Source: Spirogloea muscicola (taxonomy: Eukaryota; Streptophyta; Zygnematophyceae; Spirogloeales; Spirogloeaceae). From it: a stretch of DNA of 17,823 bases. Location: contig WELB01000031.1 in the NCBI GenBank assembly GCA_009602725.1, positions 436,842-454,664 on the forward strand, written 5' to 3'. Shown piece by piece: positions 1 through 8,300 of this stretch. The position numbers and the translations under genes are program-made. Position 1 is the first letter of the stretch. Every line of letters starts with the position of its first letter. The notes beneath the pieces are model-generated. The model worked only from the letters and a program-made list of their open reading frames with translations, did no database searches and was not told the DNA's origin.

Positions 1-246
1 GGCGGCCTCGCCGGGCTCGACGCCTCCGCGCGGCGGCGCGTGGCGTCCGGCAAGGACGCTGCGGCGTCGTCGTCCTCGGGCTCGGCTCCTCGCCGGCTCC
101 AGGGACGCTCCCAGGCCCGGCGCGCACGATGCGCTCCTGCTGGAGCGCGATGCGGCGCCGGCGAGGAGGTCGCGGCGTCGCCATCGCATGGCGCGGAAGA
201 GGCTGTGGCGGCAGCAGCCGCCGACGCCGCCGTCGGCTCCGGCGAG
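1..246 (+). other. Probable chloroplast transit-peptide coding segment of HDR (partial)
   Basis: This is the GC-rich first part of HDR exon 1. It encodes about 82 residues rich in Ala, Ser, Gly and Arg and poor in acidic residues, followed by the conserved core from MVFDGRAF (codon 83). Plant HDRs are plastid proteins with a cleaved N-terminal transit peptide, and this composition fits. No in-frame ATG occurs before position 247, so the initiator lies upstream of the window, unless translation starts at the ATG at 247, which would remove any targeting signal. Confidence 0.7.
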
Positions 247-3200
247 ATGGTCTTCGACGGCCGGGCTTTTCGGAGATCCTTGAACCAGAGCGCCTCGTAC
301 AATCGCAAGGGGTTTGGTCACAAGAAGGAGATGCTCGAGAAGATGAGCACCGAGTACACAAGTAAGGGCATGATTGCGACGCACAGCACCTGACGCGTCA
401 GCTACTGTAGTAGCTGGTAGGTGTCACTCTGATCAGCTGGGCAGCTGTTATTGCCCTGTCATCAAGCATGTCTTTGTCAGCTACTGGAAGAATCACCATT
501 GCCGAGGTCTCTGGCAGGCGACATCATCAAGCTCCTGAGGGAGAACAACTTCACTTTCACGTGGGGAGACGTGACCGTGAAGCTGGCGGAGTCGTATGGT
601 TTCTGCTGGGGAGTGGAGCGTGCTGTGCAGATGGCTTATGAAGCTCGGAAGCAGTTTCCGGACCAGAAGATTTGGATAACAAATGAAATTATCCACAACC
701 CGACGGTCAACAATGTATGATATCTCCTTTTGGCAAGACCAAATTTCTCCACGAGGTTACCATGCAGCATGTAGTTTCCACATGACCACAATCAGGACAG
801 CTGCCAATGTCAAGCAATGGGCGCTGTGCAGAGGCTGAGAGACATGGAGGTGGGCTTCATTCCTGTGGTAGAGGACAAGAAGGACTTTGAGGTTGTCCAG
901 CCGAACGACGTGGTTGTGCTGCCTGCTTTTGGGGCGGCAGTGCAGGAGATGCAGCTTCTTGATGACAAAAAGGTCCAGATTGTGGACACCACGTGCCCTT
1001 GGGTTTCCAAGGCAAGCTACTTCTAAGAAGCTCATCAACCTCAAATCGGTGGGCTTCACCTTGGGTGGTCAAGCTTGCAGGCATGTGGGGTCTGGGTTGA
1101 CAAAGTCGAGAAGACAACGTTTGAGAATCATCTAAAGCCTATAGTGCCTGAAGACCTAATTGTCAGGAAGCATCCGGTTCAGAAATGTGTATGCAGTCAG
1201 CAGTGATGTTCCTTGACTAAGCTCTTCATACTCAAGCTCTTTGTGCAGTTTCTTACACAGTATGCATTGTCATTCTTGTGGGTCGGTCTGCAGGTTTGGG
1301 ATGCAGTTCACAAACATAAGAAGAAGCTGTACACATCTGTGATTCATGGCAAGTACTCACATGAGGAGACGGTAGCTACCGCATCATTTGCTGGAACATA
1401 CATCGTGGTGAAGAACATGAAGGAGGTCAGTGCTCCAATCGACCAGCGTGAAATTTGAGCACTTCGTCACGACCAATCTCAAGGCTGGCCTGCAGCACCA
1501 AACGCAGTGTTGGGATTTGGCTGGACATCTGTATGGCTGGCTAGTATTACAAGTTTGACTGCTGGAGGGCCTCAAACACCTACACATACCCCTCATGTTC
1601 AGGCCAATTATGTATGTGACTACATCCTTGAGGGCAACCTCGACGGAAGCAGTGGCACGAAGGAAGAATTTATGGAGGTATGTGGGATGTCCTCCTATGC
1701 CTGTCAATGCACTGCATTGTGAATCAGGTCCAGCCTACAGCTCACAACCTAGTCAGCATAAGTCAATGTGCAGGTTCCGCTTACTTGACCTCTGAATGGT
1801 TGACTTATGAAGGCAGCCGTCTGGCTAATGTTTGTATCAGAAATTCAAATTCGCGGTAAGCAAAGGTTTCGACCCAGACCAAGACTTAATGAGAGTAGGG
1901 ATTGCGAATCAGACGACTATGTTAAAGGGCGAAACGGAAGAGATAGGTACACTCCCTCATTGGTCCCTTACTACTAATAAATCCTTCTGTCATGGGCAGC
2001 TTTCCTGAGGGATCCCGAAAGCTCAACAAAGCCAGATGTATTGCTGAGGTGCACGTGACGATGCATGCAGGTTGCAACTTGCCGATGATGAGTGCAGCTG
2101 TGATGTAGTCAAGCAGCTAATTAGATAATAAATTGGTACCTGCGGTTGCTGCAGGGAAACTTTTGGAGAAGAGCATGATGCAGAAGTATGGGCCTGCAGC
2201 TGTTAATGATCATTTCATGTCTTTCAATACAATTTGCGATGCAACCCAGGTATCATGCTGGTACATTCTGCAGATTGTGCAACCGTTGCAGGAATGCTAG
2301 ATGTAGAATGAAACATGGCCTTGAGCTTCATGGACATGATGGGCACAGAGGCAGGGGCTATGTAGACATCTGCATAGGCTGCTCGACTTTGGTTGGATTC
2401 AAGACTTTGATTGAAGTACTGCTTCAGCCGTATGGTTGCATTGATGGATATCTGGTGCATTTTGCAGGAGCGGCAAGATGCGATGTACAAGCTCGTAAAG
2501 GACAAGGTGGACCTCATGCTAGTCGTTGGTGGTTTCAATTCAAGTAACACATCTCACCTGCAGGAGATTGCTGAAGAGACGGGCGTTCCGTCTTACTGGA
2601 TTGATAGCGAAGCGCGCATGGGTCCTGGCAATGTCATCCTCCACAAGCTTTTGGTGCGCCCTCTGATGCCTATTCAAATCATCTCCTCACAGATACTGTA
2701 TCAATGCATGCACTCTCTGTGCGGCAAGTGTTTAGCGCAGCAAACAACGGTCATGCAAGCTGCTGTAAGTTTCATGTGGCGATACTGTCATAGCAACTCC
2801 AAATAGCAGTTCCTGGTCATGTAGCTTGCCGTCCCTGAAAGCATTCTTGTCATGCAGCATGGCGAATTGGTAGAGACCAAAGATTGGCTCCCTGAAGGGC
2901 CAATCGTCATTGGTGTCACGTCGGGGGCCTCCACTCCTGACAAGGTATCAGATCGTTGAATCTAAATTGACCCACTTACAGTGTTCCAGCCAGATTGGGA
3001 GTACACCTTCTCAGTACTGCATGTCCTTTATGGTAGTTTGCTTCTTCTGGGTTTTCTGCATGCTGCAATGCTATGATATGACACTCAAGTTGGGTAGTTA
3101 TCAAGCCTGCTTATATCGTGCACATAGGCAATGAGTTGGCATCGTTACTAACAGAGCTACACAGCTTCTGAGGAATTGATAGGTGCTTGCAAACACCACA

Positions 3201-3298
3201 GGAAGCCTAATAGTTGAGCAATATTGCAGGTTGTGGAGGATGCCTTGAATCAGATATTCAAGCTGAAGGCAGACATGCTGCTCGTGGCTGCTGCTTAG
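1..3298 (+). CDS. HDR: 4-hydroxy-3-methylbut-2-enyl diphosphate reductase (HDR/IspH), 5'-partial, 10 exons in window
   Basis: Exons: 1-361, 518-714, 832-1011, 1294-1425, 1603-1677, 1841-1946, 2155-2249, 2468-2653, 2858-2944, 3230-3298 (stop TAG 3296-3298). They total 1488 nt in one open frame: 495 residues counted from the window edge. The enzyme reduces HMBPP to IPP and DMAPP, the last step of the plastid MEP pathway, using a [4Fe-4S] cluster. Visible family marks are SYNRKGFGH near the start of the mature region; three cluster cysteines, C150 ([10 protein letters not shown]), C241 (TTCPWV) and C378 (TICDATQ); HGKYSHEET at 264-272; [24 protein letters not shown] at 406-415; and TSGASTPDK. 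The last exon ends much as plant HDRs do. About 82 Ala/Ser/Arg-rich residues precede the conserved MVFDGRAF. They contain no ATG, so the frame continues upstream, and they look like a chloroplast transit peptide (inference). Nine introns of 117-285 nt; intron 3 has a GC donor. Identification is very secure; exact splice sites rest on protein alignment from memory. Confidence 0.97.
1012..1293 (+). other. HDR intron 3, GC-AG type
   Basis: The exon before it ends AAG at 1011 (TTCPWVSK) and the intron begins GCAAGC, matching the known consensus of GC-AG introns (AG|GCAAG). The acceptor is TCTGCAG at 1287-1293, after which the conserved [11 protein letters not shown] segment starts. No GT near the end of exon 3 would keep the conserved protein join. 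The intron is 282 nt, a multiple of three, but its in-frame TAA at 1024-1026 rules out simple retention. It contains a candidate in-frame exon at 1081-1188. Confidence 0.85.
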
Positions 3299-4759
3299 AG
3301 TAAGTGGGTTGAATATGTAGGGTTGTCTTAGTTGTTTTCTCCTCTTCCAGCCGTATCCCGGCATTGTATCTTCCATGTCAATGCTTTTCAAAGCTGGCCT
3401 CTGTTCAGCTATTACTGTGGCAGCAGAGCAATCGTTGCTGTGTACTTGCTCAGAACCAAGGTGCAGCTTCGGTTCATTACATTCAGCTATGTAACATTTG
3501 ACGACTCTCAGAACGGCAGGTATTTGCAACTATTGGGTTGTCAAACAGACCCATCCAGACTTGTAGAGTTCTGGAGGAGAGATACAAGAGTTACTCCTTC
3601 ATATGCATTGCAAGAACCTCTGTAGGAGGATGTGAGGACGTGGCATGGTCCATTGTGCAGTACTTTTAAGAATCATACTGCATGACCATGTGTAGTTGCA
3701 GTCAGCATGTCCGGCACATCCGTTCAAGGCATCTACCATCTCAAGATGACAGCTGTAACTTAGGGTACTCCCTTCCAAGAGTCATAAGTCAGCGTGGTAA
3801 TAGTACTAGTAACCGACTCCTTGAGCTACATGTGAGTATTTTGCTTGTTAAAATTGCCAATGCAACACGCATGTCAACTACCACAACCTGACCAGATTTT
3901 TAGTCACAGCAATAAGGACATCCATTGAGTCGCCAATTTCCAGTGGTCAAACCATCTCTGTGACACACTTGCGACCTGCCAGGCCTCCACATCTTGATGA
4001 TGTGGAGGCGTGCCTTCGTTTGTTTCAAATACCCGAAACTTTCCCTTATAGGCAACCCATAAAACAGTTGGAATGCAGATGATTATTGTCCTTGCGTGGC
4101 TCTAGTGATTCCAAAAACATAGAGCGTATAGGAAGAAAGGGCTAGGCCTGTTTGTCATGCATTCTGACTCAGATTATCAAGCAGCCAATCGCAACAGAAT
4201 GTCAAGTCTTGATCTGCATCTTGGGAGTGATTCTCCGAGTCGCCCTGGATGTGCTTGGAAAACATGATCACACTGGCATCATTGGCCGGAGAAGGCAGTC
4301 TGCAAAATGCAACGCAGTCCCATCCCAGAAGCTGAGCGGTTCATGCATGTGCTTGACAGGTATACTTGGCAAGTGCACGCAAGATGACAAAACACTAGGA
4401 GTGTACGTGGGCAGCATCACCTGCGAGTCTGAGACTTACATGTTATCAGCACCTGGACTTGTATATGATGAGCCACGTCTGCTGCATTTAGCCCTGGTCT
4501 TCGACAGAATCCTGCTTTTTGAGCCTTCCGGCCCTTACATTCCTTTGGGCTGGCCTCTCACAGCCATTCCCTTACATTGTAAGAGCTGTTGCTTGCAATG
4601 AGTGCTTAGTCGTGATCACATAGGCCGCCAGCAAGCGACGCAGGGCTGGGAAATAGGAGCAACACAACATCAACTAAATCAGTAGACGGCGTCGGGACAA
4701 ACACAAAATGGACGACACACCACCACAAGCCAAAACAATGGTCAAACAGTAAGACGTCG
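3299..4759. other. HDR 3' flank / intergenic, no gene recognised
   Basis: Moderate GC and frequent stops on both strands. Short open frames (for example 3332-3625 and 4152-4601 on +) lack recognisable motifs or a plausible coding composition. The HDR 3' UTR must lie in the first part, but I see no canonical AATAAA shortly after the stop. A possible short 3'-UTR intron (3300-3350) and a hairpin (3983-4009) are listed separately. Confidence 0.6.
3983..4009. repeat. Perfect inverted repeat, 11-bp arms, 5-nt loop
   Basis: GCCTCCACATC (3983-3993) and its exact reverse complement GATGTGGAGGC (3999-4009) flank a TTGAT loop. The hairpin sits about 700 bases after the HDR stop, in otherwise featureless sequence. 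I cannot see a mature small RNA, terminal repeats of a mobile element or a T-run beside it, so its role is unknown. Confidence 0.85.
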
Positions 4760-5194
4760 ATGACAAGCGTAACGAGTCACAACGATGACGAGGAGGAGAA
4801 TGACGACAACGGCAAAGACCACCACGAGGACAACAACGTCGACGATGACGACAACGACGACGAGCATCAACACCACCACCACCATGACCACCCAACAGCA
4901 AGGATGACAGACACAGCACCAGGACTAGTAGCAGAAAAGAACAGCGCTTCCAAATTGCAAAAGCAGTCACAGGGCAGCTTACGAAGTTCCTTTGTTCCCA
5001 CGGCGTCGCCTCACAATGAGCACTTCGGCGCCACGGGCCGCCCGGGGAGCATTGGCGCACCGATGCAATCAAAGCGCGGCGCCGGTAATGGCTTCGTACT
5101 GACGGGAGCGCTCGCGAATCTGCACCACGGCTTTCCCCGCCTGCCCCCTTGCCCGCCTCGCGGCGAGGCCCCCCTCCCCGCCGTGGTGAATTAG
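4760..5194 (+). other. Low-complexity open frame (Asp/Glu/Asn/His-rich), doubtful gene
   Basis: An ATG-initiated 144-codon open frame upstream of EAF1. Its first third is almost only Asp, Glu, Asn and His, because the DNA is an imperfect GAC/GAT/CAC triplet array at about 4776-4895. The rest looks like ordinary GC-rich upstream sequence and resembles no family I know. It ends about 190 bases before the EAF1 ATG, so it could be a long upstream ORF, an independent small gene, or chance openness of a triplet repeat. The last is most likely. Confidence 0.2.
4776..4895. repeat. Imperfect triplet repeat (GAC/GAT/CAC-rich)
   Basis: A run dominated by GAC, GAT, GAG, AAC and CAC triplets on the + strand, ending with a short block of CAC at about 4872-4882. 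Triplet periodicity keeps several frames open on both strands, including a long minus-strand frame that I do not regard as a gene. Confidence 0.6.
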
Positions 5195-5317
5195 GGTTGT
5201 GCAGCCCGAGCTCGACGACGAGGGAAGCGCGCGCGGCGCGGCGGCTCTCGCGGCGGAGGCCGCGCCGCGTCGCGCGGCGAAGTCGGGGTCGACGCCGTGC
5301 GGCGCCGGGAGCTGCCA

Positions 5318-5346
5318 NAGGCGGCGGCGGCGGCGGCGGCGGCGGG
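5318..5346. repeat. (GGC)9 microsatellite beside an ambiguous base, EAF1 upstream region
   Basis: The only N of the window is at 5318 (context GCCANAG). It is followed directly by about nine GGC units (5320-5346), 40-70 bases before the EAF1 start codon, so probably in the 5' UTR. The repeat and the ambiguous call together suggest a hard-to-sequence or length-variable tract. Confidence 0.8.
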
Positions 5347-5361
5347 GAGCGCGGTGGGAAC

Positions 5362-5371
5362 GCCACGTGGC
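5362..5371. promoter_or_regulatory. G-box palindrome GCCACGTGGC upstream of the EAF1 start
   Basis: A perfect 10-bp palindrome containing CACGTG (5364-5369), the core bound by plant bZIP and bHLH factors, 17 bases before the ATG at 5388. A second G-box, GCCACGTGTC (5507-5516, ABRE-like), lies in intron 1. The transcription start is unknown, so whether this is promoter or 5' UTR cannot be decided. Function is inferred from the motif only. Confidence 0.4.
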
Positions 5372-5387
5372 GGCCCGAGCTGGCTCC

Positions 5388-8300
5388 ATGGGCGAGGCCG
5401 ACGCCGCCGGTGGCGGCGCGGCTCAGGCCAAGCTGCCGGCCCGCCGGATCGACCTCGAGGCCCTCCGCGACGAGCTCAGGTATCCGTAGTTGAGACGCAG
5501 CATGTTGCCACGTGTCGCGCTCGCCGCTCTCGGCGCCGCATATGGCGGGCGACGGTCCTGGGGGGCCCCTTCTGTGGCGCTGCCTGGCCAAGCCTTTCCA
5601 TGCCTTGTACGGCAGCCGCCGGGCCCTCCAAGCCCCGGCGTTGGCAACGGCCTCGCCGTAGCCGCAACTTCCATGGCGGCGGGTTTGAGGCCGCGGCTGG
5701 CCAGCCATGGCGGCGGGGGCCCCCTCGGCCCACGTCCGAGGCACCAACTGGCCACCAGAACCACCATGTGTCGGTCCGGTCGGCTGAGGGCCAGCTCCGC
5801 TTCTGCCGCTGTGGCGCAGCCGCAGGATCGCCGCGCGGGACGAGCAGCGGCGGGAGCTCAAGTTCCTCGAAGAGGTGAGGAGGCTGCCGCCGCCGTCCGA
5901 AAGCAGAGCCCAGCTGAGCCTGAGCCTTGGCGCCGGCGCCCGCCGCTCTCTGGCCGTGCTTAGAGCCTATGGGGCGCTAACGCAGAATTTGCCGCACTAG
6001 GCCTTATTTCAATTGCGTAGTGAGAAAGAGCCACTCTGAATTAGCTTATCTGTTTTGCTAGTTTGCGAATTGTAGTTTACGATGAGCCGTGGTTCGAGCC
6101 GTCCCGGCTCTCGCGCTGCGCCTCAGTTGGGCTCCGACTGCACGGCACGGCGACGTCACACGGCCCGCTGGGCGCTGTGCGCGTCGTCGGCGAGATGGCT
6201 CTGACCTCCTCGACCACTTGGTGTCTCCGATCTCCATGTGCAGGGCGGCGACCTGCTCGAGTTTTTCCCGCCGTCGCCGCTCGCAGATCCTCCCACGTCG
6301 TCGTCGCTGCCGCCGCCGCCGCCGCCGTTGTCGTTGCCGCCGCCATCGTCGTCGTCGCCGCCGCCACCCCCGTCGCCGGTGGCTGTGCCGACGCCGCTGC
6401 CCGAAGCGCCTCTGGACGCGCATCCCCTCAAGCCTGCAGGGTACTGGTCCCTGCCTGCTAGCCTTGCCGAGTCACCCGCCTGGTCTCGCCTGTGGCGCAC
6501 CGAAGCTGCGCCTCTTTCCATCTGTGGCCGCCGCTGTACGTGCCTGATGGCCTCTAATCCATGCCCCACCATTGGTGCTCAGCGACCGGGACACTGCCGG
6601 CAGCCCGTTGGCGGAGGCGGGCGCGGCGCCGGCAAGCGACGATGGGCACAACGACAGCGGTGCTCCAGAAGCCCCGACGCCACTGATCGCTGCTTCAGAG
6701 GCCGTGCTCGAGGGGCCCGCATTGGCAGCAGCGCCGTCGGCATCCGAGCCCGCTGTAGATAGAGACAGTGCAGCAACAGCTCCGGCCTCGACGGCCATCG
6801 ACGCCGCCGGCAGGAGCGTGGTGGATGATGGCCCCAGCGATGGCCCTGCTGCCGTGGAGGAGCCACCGGCTGCCGCGGAAGCAGATGGCGCTGAGGAGGC
6901 TACTGAGGCTCGCCCAAAGGAAGACGGTGGCGTGGCTAAGATTGCCGCCGAAGCTCAACAGGACAATGTCGCCAGTGCCCCAGCGTCCCTGCAAGCAGTT
7001 GATGATGCTGCCCCCTTGCCGCTAGAGGAGTCAGCGGATGCCTCGCGTGATGACGGCAACCAGGAGCGGTCGGGCAGCGGCGATGCGGTCGAGGTCACCG
7101 TGCTCGTCGAGCGCGTGGGCGTCGACGAGCCCAAGTCGGTGGTCGTGTCGGTGGGCGGCGGGGACTCGTCGTTCGGCGCGGCGGCAGCGGCGGGCCACGT
7201 TCAGATGACAGCCGCAGAGGCTGTGGCGGTGCCTGTGGACGCGGCGGCGGCGAGCCCACTGCCGCAGCAGCCGCAGGGCAAGGGCGACGCTGCTGCGGAG
7301 GCCGACAACCAAGCTGGCAGTGGCGGCGGCCCTGGCAATGGCAGCAAGCTTGTGGCAGCAAGCTTGCTGCCTCTGGTGCCAGCGGCGCAGCTCGACACAT
7401 CGGTGCCGGTTCAGGTGCTGGTGAAGCAGGAGCCACTCCCCGACAATGGCGATGAGGGGCGGAAGCAGGCTCCGAAGGACGGCGATGCGTCGCTGCCTGG
7501 CGAGGATGGCGCAGGCAGAGACGACAGCGGCGGCGCGCGGCGCCCGTTGCAGGCAACAGCCGAGCACGGCGCGCTGGGAACGATCACAGCCGGCCACACG
7601 CCGCCGCCGCGGGCGAGCGGCAGCGAGGGGGGCGGGCGCAGCGGCAGCAACAGCGCGGCGACGGCCTCTGGCAAGGTGGTGCTGCCGTGGGAGAAGGAGA
7701 AGGACCCCGCCGCGCAGGCAGAGGCCGAGCGGCGCCGCACGGAGCTGGCGAGCGCTGCCCGCAAGGCCCGCGAGGACTTCATCCTCGAGGAGGCTGAGGC
7801 CATCAAGGTCCGCCAGCCCGATCTTGATCATTCGCTCCATTTGCATGGCAAAGCAACGGCCAGCCGACACTCATGCTGTGGCCAGCTCCACATTGAGCTG
7901 AGGAGCGGCATAACATGCGTGATCAGATAGAGGCTGACAGAACCTGCACTGCGCTGCTGCAGGCTGCCCGGCGACAGCGGCAGGAGTGGGCGCGCCGGCG
8001 GCCGGCAGCCGAGGCCCCTCGGCGAAAGTGCCAGTGGGACTTTGTCCTCGAGGAGATGGCATGGCTTGCCAACGATTTCGCGCAGGTGCCACCAGTGTCT
8101 GGCCATGGTCTAGGACCTCTATCTTATGGGCTAAGCCGGCGCGCTCAGAATACTTGGAAGGCAGCCCCGCTGCCACAGCTGAGCTACCTGCGCTGTGATA
8201 GTGAAGCTAATGGGACTCGACAATGCAATATCTAATTTGAATGATCTTGGCACCGTCTAGTAGCTCTTTGCGCATGAAGTGCCGCCTAGGAAATATAACT

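Noticed and set aside
1970-2132. Two AATAAA motifs (about 1976 and 2127) suggesting early polyadenylation
   Set aside because: Both are inside HDR intron 6, well before conserved exons 7-10. Premature polyadenylation is possible but nothing else supports it.
4152-4601. Open frame of 149 codons on + in the intergenic region
   Set aside because: It begins at a TTG rather than an ATG, has non-coding-like composition, no recognisable domain and no neighbouring splice structure supporting it.
4674-5861. Long minus-strand open frame (395 codons) including the N
   Set aside because: It is antisense to the EAF1 first exons and the triplet-repeat region. Its composition is Arg/Ser/Cys/Pro low complexity with no recognisable motif, and it arises from GC-rich triplet DNA lacking stops.
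5490-5963. Open frame of 157 codons across EAF1 intron 1 and exon 2
   Set aside because: It reads exon 2 in a different frame from the conserved RDEQRRELKFLEE motif and runs past the supported splice sites.
6088-6102. GGTTCGAGCC resembling a tRNA B-box
   Set aside because: No matching A-box, no five-base T-stem around it and no acceptor stem. It lies within EAF1 intron 2.
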